Positions 16,131-23,808 of a stretch of 64,000 bases of DNA are shown in pieces. Both the position numbers and the translations under genes were made by a program. How positions within the stretch are numbered: position 1 is the stretch's first letter; each line of letters opens with the position of its first letter. The DNA is from Rubrivivax gelatinosus. GTDB lineage: Bacteria; Pseudomonadota; Gammaproteobacteria; Burkholderiales; Burkholderiaceae_C. The DNA lies in contig NZ_SLXD01000002.1 of the NCBI RefSeq assembly GCF_004340905.1, positions 124,001 through 188,000 on the forward strand. The letters are read 5' to 3'. The notes beneath the pieces are model-generated. The model ran no database searches. It worked only from the letters and a program-made list of their open reading frames with translations, and was not told the DNA's origin.

Positions 16131-16160
16131 CCGTCGCGACCTTGCCGACCGAGGAGACCA

Positions 16161-16628
16161 ATGGACCGAGCCCGAAACGCCGCCGCGCCCGCGCGCACCC
16201 ACGATGCACTCGAGATGCTGCGCGAGGACCATCGGCGCCTGCAGCAGCTGTGCGAGGAATACGCGAGCCTGGTCACCGGCGACGCCAGCGCGGCCGATCG
16301 CAGCGGGCTGCTGGCACGCATCGGCGGACGGCTGCGCATCCACGCCCGCATCGAGGACGAGATCTTCTATCCGGCACTGCCCGCCGGCGAGACGCTGGCC
16401 CAGGCGCGTGCCGAGCACCAGCGCCTGGACGCGCAGTTGCGTGCGCTGGCCGAATCCTCCGGCGACGACGGTGGCGTCGCCGCACTGTCCGAGGCCCTGC
16501 GCCGCCACGCCACATTCGAGGAACAGCAGCTGTTCCCGCTGGCCGAAGGGCTGGACCTCGCCGAGCTCGGCCGGCGGCTGCGGGCGCGCAGGGTGGAACT
16601 GACCGGCGACTACGACCAGCCGTCCTGA
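16161..16628 (+). CDS. Hemerythrin-domain protein
   Basis: A 155-residue cytoplasmic HHE four-helix bundle. Ligand pattern: LREDHRRLQQL, IHARIEDEIFYPAL, RAEHQRLDAQL and HATFEEQQLFPLAE. Expected to hold a non-haem di-iron site binding O2 or NO. Start ATG 16161 with GAGGAG upstream and a sigma-54 promoter 31 bases away. It converges with another hemerythrin gene (16670-17251) that is only distantly similar, so this is an old paralogue pair, not a recent duplication. Confidence 0.85.
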   Translation: MDRARNAAAPARTHDALEMLREDHRRLQQLCEEYASLVTGDASAADRSGLLARIGGRLRIHARIEDEIFYPALPAGETLAQARAEHQRLDAQLRALAESSGDDGGVAALSEALRRHATFEEQQLFPLAEGLDLAELGRRLRARRVELTGDYDQPS

Positions 16629-16669
16629 GCCGCCAGCCCGGCCGCGCGGGCGGCCGGGCCGGCAAGGGA

Positions 16670-17251
16670 TCAGATCTTGCGCGAACTCGCCAGGCCGTCG
16701 TCAGAGACGCCGTTGGCGGCCAGGGTGCTGCCGCTGCGCTGGCCATCCCCGGACGCGGCGACCAGCGCGCCGTCGCTTTCATCGGCGGTCAGCTGCTGGC
16801 GCCGGGCGCTCATCGCCTCGGCCAGCTGCTCCCAGTCCAGGCGCACTTCTTCCAACGCCGGGAAGAGTTCACCTTCCTCCTCCTTCACGTGGTGCAGCAC
16901 GTACTCGCACAGCACGGTGAAGCGGGCGGCGTACTTGTCTTCGTCGGGGCCGAGCGTGCGCAGCTGATCCATCAGCTGGTGCGCCGACTCGTGCTCGACC
17001 TCGGCCTCGTCGATCAGGTCGGCCTGCTTGAGCGCCTCGCGCGCGGCGGGGTAGAGCAGTTCCTCCTCGAGCGCGGCGTGCACCTGCAGCTCGAGCAGCA
17101 CCTGCTCGACGATGGCCCGGCAGGCCTCGGGATCGGCCGAGCCGAGTTTCTCGAAGTCCTTGTAGGCCTTCTTGACCCGCTTGTGGTCGTTCTTCAGGTC
17201 GGTGAGGACCTGTTCCCGGGCGGACTGGGCGGCGCGTGATGTACGGGGCAT
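16670..17251 (-). CDS. Hemerythrin-domain protein with disordered tail
   Basis: A 193-residue protein. Residues about 15-145 make the HHE bundle: LKNDHKRVKKAY, VHAALEEELLYPAAR, EHESAHQLMDQL and HHVKEEEGELFPALE. The last 40 residues are Ser/Ala/Gly/Asp-rich and probably disordered. Start ATG 17251 with AAGGAG. Two sigma-54 type elements lie upstream (17281 and 17346). Divergent from rpoN, with 328 bases between the start codons. Confidence 0.85.
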   Translation of the reverse strand: MPRTSRAAQSAREQVLTDLKNDHKRVKKAYKDFEKLGSADPEACRAIVEQVLLELQVHAALEEELLYPAAREALKQADLIDEAEVEHESAHQLMDQLRTLGPDEDKYAARFTVLCEYVLHHVKEEEGELFPALEEVRLDWEQLAEAMSARRQQLTADESDGALVAASGDGQRSGSTLAANGVSDDGLASSRKI

Positions 17252-17280
17252 GGGTTCTCCTTGAACGTCAGCCGGGGTTG

Positions 17281-17294
17281 GCAAACGCTGTGCC
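17281..17294 (-). promoter_or_regulatory. Proximal sigma-54 promoter for hemerythrin 16670-17251
   Basis: Minus strand GGCAC-AGCGT-TTGC, canonical. 30 bases from -12 C to ATG. Confidence 0.8.
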
Positions 17295-17345
17295 GGCTCC
17301 GCCGCGCGCCGGCCCGCGCCAGCGTGCCCGCTGGCACGCTTTGCC

Positions 17346-17359
17346 GCAAAAGTGTTGCC
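17346..17359 (-). promoter_or_regulatory. Distal sigma-54-type element, minus strand
   Basis: Minus strand GGCAA-CACTT-TTGC with exact spacing, 65 bases upstream of the proximal element. Could be a second promoter or a decoy site within the rpoN/hemerythrin divergent region. Confidence 0.5.
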
Positions 17360-17488
17360 GCCGGTCACGCCACGGCCGCCCAGGCCCCCGAGGTCAGCGC
17401 GCGCGGTTGCGTACGGTTACCCCGTTCTTCCTGGGAATACGGGGTGTCGCCATCGCTTTGTATCGGTTTGCGACGCGGTCCGCGTTTC

Positions 17489-17502
17489 GGCACGGGGGTT
17501 GC
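17489..17502 (+). promoter_or_regulatory. Sigma-54 promoter for rpoN (autoregulation)
   Basis: GGCAC-GGGGG-TTGC, canonical boxes with exact spacing. The -12 C is 78 bases before ATG 17580, so the leader is about 66 nt. Confidence 0.75.
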
Positions 17503-17579
17503 GGTGGAGCCCTCCGCGCCCGCGTCGGCACGGCGAAGCCGGCGGCCGGAGGCGCCCAACCACGAGGAGGCCGATACCC

Positions 17580-19013
17580 ATGGGATCGATGGACCTGAGA
17601 GCCGAGAGCCGACAGACGCAGACGCTTTCGCCGCGCCTGCAGCACGCCGTGCGTCTGCTGCAGATGTCGTCGCTGGACTTCGCCGCGATGGTGCGGGACA
17701 AGATGGGGCAGAACCCCTTCCTCGAACCCGAGGAAGGCGAGGACGGCGAAGCCGCAACCGACTCCGGCGAGGCCGACACGGCCGCCGAGGGCGCGCCGTC
17801 CGAGGCCGAAGCCGCCGACGTCACCAGCATCGACCCCGGCGACGACCGCGAGATCTGGCAAGGCGAGGGCCCCGGCGGCACACGACGCGCCGAGGACGGC
17901 GAGATCTCGGCGCTGGACATGATGGCGGTCGAGACGACGCTGAACATGCACCTGCACGAACAGCTCAACGTGCTGCCGCTGGAGCCGCGAGATCGGGCGC
18001 TGGCGCAGGCGATCGTCGAGTCGCTGGACGACGACGGCTACCTGCGCACGCCGCTGGACGAGGTGGCCGAGGTGCTGAACCTGGAGCCGCCGCCGTCGCC
18101 CACCGAACTCAGCATCGCGCTCAAGCGCGTGCAGTCGCTGGACCCGGCCGGTGTCGCCGCGCGCAGCGTCGCCGAGTGCCTGCAGCTGCAGCTGTCGAAG
18201 ATCGACTGCGCCGCCTCCCGCGCGCTGGCCGAACGCATCGTCTCGCGTCACCTGCACACGCTGGCGGCCAAGGACGTCAACGGCCTGGCGCACCAGCTCG
18301 GCGAGACGCCGGCGCGCATCGAGGAGGTCTGCGACCGCATCCGCCGCCTGGACCCGCGGCCGGGCTGGCGCTTCGGCTCCTCGCAGGTGGCCTACGTCGT
18401 GCCCGACGTGCTGGTCAAGCGCGTGCGCGGGCAGTGGTCGGTGCAGCTGAACCCGGCCGTCGTGCCGCGCGTGCGCTTCAACCACGTCTACGCCGAGCTC
18501 TTCCAGCGCCACCGCAGCACGCACAACGGCGAGATGGCCGGCCACCTGCAGGACGCACGCTGGACCCTGCGCAACGTGGAGCAGCGTTTCTCCACCATCC
18601 TCGACGTGGCCCAGGCCATCGTGCGCCGGCAGCGCCACTTCCTCGAATACGGCCCGATGGCGATGAAGCCGCTGGTGCTGCGCGAGATCGCCGACGAGGT
18701 CGGCATCCACGAGTCGACGGTCTCGCGCGTGACGAACAACAAGTACATGGCCACGCCGATCGGCGTCTTCGAGCTGAAGTACTTCTTCTCGCGCGCGATG
18801 ATCAGCGCCAACGGCAGCGCCTGCTCGGCCACCGCGATCCGCGGGCTGATCAAGGACATCATCGAGGCCGAACGCCCCGAGCGCCCGCTGTCGGACGCCG
18901 AGATCACGCGCCAGCTCGCGCAGCAGGGCCTGGTGGTCGCCCGGCGCACCGTCACCAAGTACCGGCAGATGCTGCGCATCGAGTCGGTGGAGCGGCGCCG
19001 GCGGCACTCCTGA
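17580..19013 (+). CDS. rpoN: RNA polymerase sigma-54 factor (probable second copy)
   Basis: A 477-residue sigma-54. Region I starts SRQTQTLSPRLQHAVRLLQ and ends NPFLE. Region II (about 50-115) is acidic. Core-binding region III follows, then the HTH IHESTVSRVTNN and the RpoN box ARRTVTKYRQ (consensus ARRTVAKYRE) at about residues 454-463. It recognises GG/GC -24/-12 promoters and needs an AAA+ activator to open them. The gene is not in the usual lptB-rpoN-hpf-ptsN setting but among stress genes, and carries its own -24/-12 promoter, so I infer a paralogue (RpoN2-like) with a dedicated regulon. Start ATG 17580 with GAGGAGG; ATG 17589 is an alternative. A strong hairpin follows the stop. Confidence 0.92.
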   Translation: MGSMDLRAESRQTQTLSPRLQHAVRLLQMSSLDFAAMVRDKMGQNPFLEPEEGEDGEAATDSGEADTAAEGAPSEAEAADVTSIDPGDDREIWQGEGPGGTRRAEDGEISALDMMAVETTLNMHLHEQLNVLPLEPRDRALAQAIVESLDDDGYLRTPLDEVAEVLNLEPPPSPTELSIALKRVQSLDPAGVAARSVAECLQLQLSKIDCAASRALAERIVSRHLHTLAAKDVNGLAHQLGETPARIEEVCDRIRRLDPRPGWRFGSSQVAYVVPDVLVKRVRGQWSVQLNPAVVPRVRFNHVYAELFQRHRSTHNGEMAGHLQDARWTLRNVEQRFSTILDVAQAIVRRQRHFLEYGPMAMKPLVLREIADEVGIHESTVSRVTNNKYMATPIGVFELKYFFSRAMISANGSACSATAIRGLIKDIIEAERPERPLSDAEITRQLAQQGLVVARRTVTKYRQMLRIESVERRRRHS

Positions 19014-19016
19014 AGC

Positions 19017-19046
19017 ACGACGGGGCGCCGCGCGGCGCCCCGTCGT
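19017..19046 (+). terminator. Hairpin terminator after rpoN
   Basis: 13-bp perfect stem (ACGACGGGGCGCC and its complement) with GCGC loop, directly after the rpoN stop; no T-tract. Confidence 0.7.
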
Positions 19047-19090
19047 CGACTGCGGGCGGCCTGCGCGACGGCCGGCAGCCGATGCGGCCC

Positions 19091-20011
19091 TTACGGGGTC
19101 TTGCCGCCCGCCGCCGGCCTGGTGCCGCCTTCGCCGTCGGTGGAGGACGTGCCGGTACCGCTCAGGCCGGTGCCGCCCGAGATGCCGGAGCTGCCCGAGA
19201 CGCCGGAGCTGCCGCCAGCCGAGGCGCCCGCCGGACTCGCCGAACCCGATTCCGAACCGCCGCGGCTGCGGTTGCTGCGCCACTGCGAGAACTCGTCGGA
19301 GAACTTCTTGTAGCGGTCCTGGCGCCAGTGGCGGTAGTCCTCGTCGAGGGTGCGCATCTGCTCGCTGCGCCACTGGTGGTAGTCGGGGTCGAAGGCATTG
19401 TCGTGGCCCGGCTGCCAGCCGCCCTGGCCGGAGTCGCCGCCCTGGCCGCGACCCCAGGCGCCGCTGCCCCCGCTGCTGCTGCCCGAGCGGCCCCAGTCCT
19501 CGTGGCGCTGGGTGGAGCCCCAGTCGCCACGCGTGCCGCCGGCACCGTAGCCCGCGCTGCCGAAGCCTCCCTGCGCGCTGCCCATGCCCGCCGAGGACGA
19601 AGCTTGACGCTCGCCCTGGCCGTAGCCGCCGTCGCCGCCCTGACTTCCCTGGCCGTAACCCTGGCTGCCTTCGTAGCGGCTGCCGCCCGATCCCATGCCG
19701 GCCTGGCTGCCGTAGAGACCGCCCTGGCCGCCGTACGGGCCCTGGCCCTGGCCGTAGGAGCCGCCGCCCATCTGCCCGCCGCCGCGCGGGCTGAACTGGT
19801 CCTGCTGGCCGTGGCGGGCGCCTTCGTCGTAGCCACCGCCCATCTGGCCGCGCATGTCGGTGTCGGGACGCCAGTCGCCGTAGTTGCTGCCCGCGCCGCT
19901 GCGCGAGCCGCCGCTGCCGGCCTGCTGCTCGGAGCGGCCCGACTGCTCCCACTGGCGCCGCTCGTCCTGCGAGCCGCCTTGCTGCCGATAGCGATCGTCG
20001 TGCTGTGTCAT
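19091..20011 (-). CDS. Gly/Gln/Ser-rich low-complexity protein with conserved C-terminal WR motif
   Basis: A 306-residue hydrophilic protein. Residues 1-185 are dominated by Gly, Gln, Ser, Tyr and Arg with GQG, YGQG and GGY repeats, a prion-like or RNA-granule-like composition. Around residues 200-245 there is a duplicated, ordered-looking motif: DPDYHQWRSEQMRTLDEDY then HWRQDRYKKFSDEFSQWR. The tail is Ser/Gly/Thr-rich. Proteins with this WR...DEF..WR module occur in Burkholderiales stress clusters, with no known function. No signal peptide. Start ATG 20011 with GGAGAG. Sigma-54 element 57 bases upstream. Confidence 0.8.
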   Translation of the reverse strand: MTQHDDRYRQQGGSQDERRQWEQSGRSEQQAGSGGSRSGAGSNYGDWRPDTDMRGQMGGGYDEGARHGQQDQFSPRGGGQMGGGSYGQGQGPYGGQGGLYGSQAGMGSGGSRYEGSQGYGQGSQGGDGGYGQGERQASSSAGMGSAQGGFGSAGYGAGGTRGDWGSTQRHEDWGRSGSSSGGSGAWGRGQGGDSGQGGWQPGHDNAFDPDYHQWRSEQMRTLDEDYRHWRQDRYKKFSDEFSQWRSNRSRGGSESGSASPAGASAGGSSGVSGSSGISGGTGLSGTGTSSTDGEGGTRPAAGGKTP

Positions 20012-20067
20012 CTCTCCGTCCTTTCGTGGTTCCGGTCGGCCGATGGCGGCCGCCTGGGGACGGTTCG

Positions 20068-20081
20068 GCAAGTGCCGTTCC
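20068..20081 (-). promoter_or_regulatory. Sigma-54 promoter for 19091-20011
   Basis: Minus strand GGAAC-GGCAC-TTGC, exact spacing. Pairs with the divergent element at 20105. Confidence 0.7.
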
Positions 20082-20104
20082 GCGCCTCACGGCCCGTCGG
20101 GCAC

Positions 20105-20118
20105 GGAACGGGCCTTGC
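20105..20118 (+). promoter_or_regulatory. Sigma-54 promoter for 20150-20671
   Basis: GGAAC-GGGCC-TTGC, exact spacing; 32 bases from the -12 C to ATG 20150. Confidence 0.7.
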
Positions 20119-20149
20119 CGCCAGCAGCCACCCACCCAAGGAGATCGAC

Positions 20150-20671
20150 ATGGCACAGGAACGCGTCCTCACCGGACTCTTTCGCGACCGCGACGCCGCC
20201 GAACGGGCCTACCAGGGTGTCATCGACCGCGGCTACGGCCGCGACGACGTCAACCTCGTGATGTCCGACGAGACGCGCGAGCGCCACTTCGGCAGCGCCG
20301 GCGAGCCACGCACCGAACTCGGCACCAAGGCGGCCGAAGGCGCGGGCATCGGCGCGGGCATCGGCGGCGCGGTCGGCGCCGTGGCCGCGGCCGTCGCGGC
20401 GGTCGGCACCTCGTTGGCGCTGCCCGGGCTGGGCCTGGTCATCGCCGGGCCGCTGGCCGCGGCGCTGGCCGGCGCAGGAGCGGGCGGCGCCGCGGGCGGC
20501 CTGCTCGGCGCGCTGATCGGCTGGGGCCTGCCCGAGGAACGCGTCAAGCAGTACGAGAGCGGCCTGCGCGACGGCGGCATCCTGATGGGCGTGCGCCCGC
20601 GCAGCGCCGAAGATGCCGACTGGTTCGAGCAGAACTGGCGCGCGGCGAACGCCGAAGGCCTCTACCGCTGA
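20150..20671 (+). CDS. General stress protein 17M-like (YflT domain) with glycine-zipper segment
   Basis: A 173-residue protein. Residues 1-40 (VLTGLFRDRDAAERAYQGVI, DDVNLVMS) and the C-terminal part (RVKQYESGLRDGGILMGV) form the YflT/GS17M-like fold. Between them sits a long Gly/Ala zipper (GAGIGAGIGGAVGAV... and AGAGAGGAAGGLLGALIG) capable of membrane insertion. Family members are induced by general stress; mechanism unknown. Start ATG 20150 with AAGGAG. Its end overlaps the stop of the convergent dehydrogenase gene by ten bases. Confidence 0.85.
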   Translation: MAQERVLTGLFRDRDAAERAYQGVIDRGYGRDDVNLVMSDETRERHFGSAGEPRTELGTKAAEGAGIGAGIGGAVGAVAAAVAAVGTSLALPGLGLVIAGPLAAALAGAGAGGAAGGLLGALIGWGLPEERVKQYESGLRDGGILMGVRPRSAEDADWFEQNWRAANAEGLYR

Positions 20672-21984
20672 GGCGCGGCGCTCGGCGCGATGCGCCAGAC
20701 GGTGTTGCCGACGTCGTCGGCCACCAGCAGCGCACCGCGTCCGTCCACGGCCACGCCCACCGGGCGCCCCCGCGCCCGGCCTTCGCTGTCGAGGAAGCCG
20801 GTGAGCACGTCCACCGGCTGGCCGCTCGGGCGCCCGCCGACGAAGGGCACGAAGACCACCTTGTAGCCCGACGGCGGGCGCCGGTTCCAGGAGCCGTGCA
20901 GGCCGACGAACATGCCGTCGGTGGCCCCGCCCAGCGGCGTCGTCACCGTCGAGCCGCGTGCCGCCGCCAGCCCGAGCGCGGCGACGTGCGCCCCGAGCGC
21001 GTAGTCGGGCCGGATGGTTTCAGGCAGCGTCGCAGGCTGCTCGACGCGCGTCTCCACCCGCGTGCCCCACCAGCGATAGGGCCAGCCGTAGAAGCCGCCT
21101 TCGCGCACCGAGCTCAGGTAGTCGGGCACCAGGTCGCTGCCGAGTTCGTCGCGTTCGTTGACCACGGTCCAGAGCACGCCGCTCGCCGGCTCCCAGGCCA
21201 TGCCGTTGGGGTTGCGCAGCCCGCTCGCGTACAGCCGCATCGCGCCGCTGGCGACGTCGATGGCCCAGATCGCGGCACGCCCGCGCTCCTCGTCCATGCC
21301 GTTCTCGGCGACGTTGCTGTTGGAGCCCGCCGTCGCGTACAGCGTGCGGCCGTCGGCGCTCGCGATCAGGCTCTTGGTCCAGTGGTGGTTTCGCGGGCCG
21401 GCCGGCAGCTCGGCCAGCCGGCGGCCGGCGGCGCCGATGCGGATGTCGCCGTCGCGGTAGGGGAACTCCATCACCGCGTCGGTGTTGGCGACGAAGAAGC
21501 GGTCGCCGACCAGGGCCATGCCGAAGGGCGAATGCAGGTTCTGGAGGAAGGGCACGCGCAACTCGGCGCGCCCGTCGCCGTCGGCGTCGCGCAGCAGCGT
21601 GATGCGATCGGCACTCGGCGTGGCGGCGCCCGCGCGTTTCATCGCCTGTTTCATGAACCAGCCCTTGATGCCACCTCGGCCCTGGCGTTCGGGGGCGTTG
21701 GTCTCGGCGACGAGCACGTCGCCGTTGGGCAGCACGTGCAGCCAGCGCGGATGCTCCAGCCCGCTGGCGAAGGCCGCGACGTCCAGCCCGGGCGCCGGGA
21801 CCGGGCGTTCGCCCTCGGGCCAGCCCACCGCCTCGGCGACCTTGACGGTCGGCAGCAGCGTGCGCACCGGCTCCACCAGGGTCGGGTCGGGGCCGACGTC
21901 GGCGCCGGCCTGCAGGCGCGAGGTCTCCGAACAGCCGAGCAGCGCGGCGGCCAGTGCCAGCGCGGCGAGCGCGCCCGCCCTCAT
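20662..21984 (-). CDS. PQQ-dependent sugar dehydrogenase-like lipoprotein (sorbosone dehydrogenase family)
   Basis: A 440-residue exported beta-propeller. The signal peptide ends in a lipobox-like LLGCSE (Cys about 18). The propeller shows typical GSDH/YliI blocks: GLEHPRWLHVLPNGDVLVAET, NLHSPFGMAL, NHHWTKSLI, GLRNPNGMAWEP, VNERDELG, GGFYGWPY and GLHGSWNR. It likely oxidises an aldose or related compound with PQQ and passes electrons to the respiratory chain; no PQQ synthesis genes are in this window. ATG 21984 overlaps the TGA of the CBS gene (ATGA), so it is translationally coupled and shares its sigma-54 promoter. Confidence 0.8.
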   Translation of the reverse strand: MRAGALAALALAAALLGCSETSRLQAGADVGPDPTLVEPVRTLLPTVKVAEAVGWPEGERPVPAPGLDVAAFASGLEHPRWLHVLPNGDVLVAETNAPERQGRGGIKGWFMKQAMKRAGAATPSADRITLLRDADGDGRAELRVPFLQNLHSPFGMALVGDRFFVANTDAVMEFPYRDGDIRIGAAGRRLAELPAGPRNHHWTKSLIASADGRTLYATAGSNSNVAENGMDEERGRAAIWAIDVASGAMRLYASGLRNPNGMAWEPASGVLWTVVNERDELGSDLVPDYLSSVREGGFYGWPYRWWGTRVETRVEQPATLPETIRPDYALGAHVAALGLAAARGSTVTTPLGGATDGMFVGLHGSWNRRPPSGYKVVFVPFVGGRPSGQPVDVLTGFLDSEGRARGRPVGVAVDGRGALLVADDVGNTVWRIAPSAAPQR

Positions 21985-22418
21985 GCCGCAGCGCGGTCGG
22001 GCGCCGCCGGCGTGGAGATCTGGCGCAGCGTCTCGTCCACGCCGCCAGGGTGGCGTGCGGCGAAGTCGCCCAGCGAGACGATGCCCACCAGCCGGCCGGC
22101 GTCGTCGACCACCGGCAGGCGCCGGATCTGCACCGCCGACATCTGGCGCAGGACCTCGGCCGGCGACTGGCGCTGCGAGCAGCAGCGCACGCCTTCGCTC
22201 ATCACCGCGGCGACCTCGGTCGAACCCGGGTCCAGGCCGGCCGCGGTCGCGCGCACGGTGATGTCGCGGTCGGTGACGATGCCGCGCACCAGCCAGTCCT
22301 CGCACACCGGCAGGCAGCCGACGTTCAGTTCGTCCATCAGCTGGGCGGCGCGCTGCACCGTCTCGCGCGGGCGTACCGCGACGGGGTCGCGGGTCATCAA
22401 GTCGGCGATCGTCTTCAT
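21981..22418 (-). CDS. Tandem CBS-domain protein
   Basis: A 145-residue protein made of two CBS repeats: residues 1-60 (VADLMTRD-like start, VGCLPVCEDWLVRGIVTDRDI) and about 70-125 (VMSEGVRC, IRRLPVVDDAGRLVGIVSLGDFA). Stand-alone CBS pairs bind adenine nucleotides and report energy state. Start ATG 22418 with GGAAGG. A sigma-54 element lies 37 bases upstream. First gene of a two-gene unit with the dehydrogenase. Confidence 0.85.
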   Translation of the reverse strand: MKTIADLMTRDPVAVRPRETVQRAAQLMDELNVGCLPVCEDWLVRGIVTDRDITVRATAAGLDPGSTEVAAVMSEGVRCCSQRQSPAEVLRQMSAVQIRRLPVVDDAGRLVGIVSLGDFAARHPGGVDETLRQISTPAAPDRAAA

Positions 22419-22447
22419 TCGTCGGGCCTTCCGTGGGGTGAACGCCT

Positions 22448-22615
22448 TCAGACGGCAAGGCCCGTACCCGCACGACCGGCGTGCACCAGCAGCCTGGGCA
22501 GCTCGCCGTCCAGATCCTCGATCACGAGGCCGGCGTCGCCGCCGAACGCCGGCATCGCGACGAGCAGCAACGCCACGCCGGCACGACGCCAGCACTGATA
22601 GCGGTCGGTGGCCAT
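22448..22615 (-). CDS. Small exported protein, 55 residues
   Basis: A short ORF with GGAGG and a proper gap before ATG 22615. It encodes a signal-peptide-like N-terminus (AGVALLLVAMPAFGGDA) and a short mature part containing VIEDLDGEL. No family recognised. An imperfect -24/-12 element (GGCAC-GCGAC-TTGT) lies 46 bases upstream. Its 3' end overlaps the promoter of the CBS gene. Real but minor, or possibly a leader peptide. Confidence 0.45.
   Translation of the reverse strand: MATDRYQCWRRAGVALLLVAMPAFGGDAGLVIEDLDGELPRLLVHAGRAGTGLAV
22455..22468 (-). promoter_or_regulatory. Sigma-54 promoter for CBS/dehydrogenase unit
   Basis: Minus strand GGTAC-GGGCC-TTGC, exact spacing, 37 bases to ATG 22418. 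Confidence 0.65.
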
Positions 22616-22660
22616 CTTCCGTCCTCCGGCGCCTCGATCGGGCGTCCCGGCACGTCCAGG

Positions 22661-22674
22661 ACAAGTCGCGTGCC
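22661..22674 (-). promoter_or_regulatory. Imperfect sigma-54-like element before 22448-22615
   Basis: Minus strand GGCAC-GCGAC-TTGT: canonical -24 box and spacing, but the invariant C of the -12 GC is T. Confidence 0.3.
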
Positions 22675-22680
22675 CGGCCC

Positions 22681-22707
22681 CTAGTCCGGCTAGTCCGGCT
22701 AGTCCGG
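22681..22707. repeat. Three tandem 9-bp repeats at the end of an AI-2E gene
   Basis: Three exact copies of CTAGTCCGG. Each copy contributes an in-frame TAG to the minus-strand permease gene (22699-22701, 22690-22692, 22681-22683), giving three successive stops. Confidence 0.8.
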
Positions 22708-23748
22708 CGGCTCGAGCCGGCGCACGTAGAGCTCGTTGACCAGCGTCATCGTCAGCACCATCAGCGGCATCGCCAGCAGCACACCCGGCAGCCCGAACAG
22801 CACGCCGAAGACCAGCACCGAGCACATGCCCAGCACCGGCGGCAGCCGCACCGCCCAGCGCTGCACCAGCGGCTGCACGACGTAGCCCTCGGCCTGCTGC
22901 ACCGCCAGGCAGACCAGGAGCGCCTGCAGTGCCAGGCCTTCGCCCTCAGCCAGCGCGACACCGACGATCAGCACGCCCGAAACGATGGGCCCGAAGTACG
23001 GCACGAACTCCAGCAAGCCGGCGATCAGGCTCAGCGACAGCACCAGCGGCGCGCCGATCAGCGCCAGGCCGATGCCGGTGAGCAGGCCCACGACGAGCAT
23101 CGACACCGCCTGGCCCAGCAGCCAGCGCGACAGGTTGCGGCCGGCCGCGTCGAGCGTGCGTTCGGCCTGCGGGCGCCGCGCCGGCGGCACCAGCGTGACC
23201 AGGCCGCGGCGGTAGGTGCCCGGGTCGGCGGCGAGGTAGATGCCGACGACCAGCAGCAGCACGAACGCGCCGATGGCGCCGGTGGCGGCGTTCAGCGTGC
23301 CGGTGGCGAGCCCGGCAAGCCGGCCCCAGTCGTCCAGCGGGCGTGCGCTGTCCCACAGGGACTGCAGCCAGCGCCCGCTGGTGTAGTCCCCCAGCCAGCG
23401 CTGGAACGCGGCCCAGGCGCGCGGCAGCGTGTCGCGCAGCGCCTGGAGCTGCTCGGCCGCCCCGGCACCGACCAGCCAGAACGCCCCCGCCAGCACCGCG
23501 GCCAGCGCCAGCAGCACCAGCGGCAGCGACAGCCGTGCCGACAGCCCGCGCGCCTCGAGCGGCCCGGCCAGCGCGCGCAGCACGAGGGCAAACAGGAGCG
23601 CCGCGAAAACCAGCATCAGCACGTCGACCAGCACCCAGGCCAGCGCAGCGCCGCCAAGCAGCAGCAGCCAGGGGCCGAGCCGGCCACCGCCGCCTCCACC
23701 GGCACGCTGGGAGGTTGGGGGCGAGGGCTGCGGGTCGGCTTCTTTCAT
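22699..23748 (-). CDS. AI-2E family permease (second copy)
   Basis: A 349-residue integral-membrane protein of the AI-2E/UPF0118 family. Ser/Pro/Gly-rich cytoplasmic N-terminus, helices 1-2 (LLLLGGAALAWVLVDVLMLV), helix 3, the periplasmic insertion, then LLEFVPYFGPIVSG and the terminal helices ending LAMPLMVLTMTLVNELYV. It is clearly homologous to, but different from, the copy at 14599. Start ATG 23748 is more likely than an in-frame GTG 18 bases upstream. The gene ends in a triple-stop repeat. A symmetrical GGCAC...GTGC element lies upstream. Confidence 0.75.
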   Translation of the reverse strand: MKEADPQPSPPTSQRAGGGGGGRLGPWLLLLGGAALAWVLVDVLMLVFAALLFALVLRALAGPLEARGLSARLSLPLVLLALAAVLAGAFWLVGAGAAEQLQALRDTLPRAWAAFQRWLGDYTSGRWLQSLWDSARPLDDWGRLAGLATGTLNAATGAIGAFVLLLVVGIYLAADPGTYRRGLVTLVPPARRPQAERTLDAAGRNLSRWLLGQAVSMLVVGLLTGIGLALIGAPLVLSLSLIAGLLEFVPYFGPIVSGVLIVGVALAEGEGLALQALLVCLAVQQAEGYVVQPLVQRWAVRLPPVLGMCSVLVFGVLFGLPGVLLAMPLMVLTMTLVNELYVRRLEPPD

Positions 23749-23761
23749 CGGCCGGCCACCG

Positions 23762-23775
23762 GGCACGCGGCGTGC
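23762..23775. promoter_or_regulatory. Symmetrical -24/-12-like element between divergent genes
   Basis: GGCACGCGGCGTGC inside the palindrome GGGCACG-CGG-CGTGCCC. GG-N10-GC spacing is satisfied on either strand, but the -12 box is GTGC instead of TTGC. It could serve the permease (minus) or the hemerythrin (plus), or be a regulator site. Confidence 0.35.
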
Positions 23776-23808
23776 CCGGCCCGGCGATCACCCTAGCCGG
23801 AGCCCGCC

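Larger units (their letters stand above)
17252..17579. other. 328-bp divergent regulatory region (hemerythrin / rpoN)
   Basis: Gene-free. It holds two minus-strand and one plus-strand sigma-54 type elements, and the rpoN ribosome site GAGGAGG at 17564-17570. No translated small ORF with a ribosome site was recognised. This is the only sigma-54 divergent region here long enough to hold enhancer sites (upstream activator sites) outside coding sequence. Confidence 0.6.

Noticed and set aside
17331..17345. CTGGCACGCTTTGCC near rpoN as plus-strand promoter
   Set aside because: It looks like TGGCAC...TTGC at a glance, but GG and GC are only 8 bases apart. The proper element for rpoN is at 17489.
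22681..22707. CRISPR-like or integration-site repeat
   Set aside because: Units are 9 bp and directly adjacent with no spacers; no integrase or Cas genes nearby.
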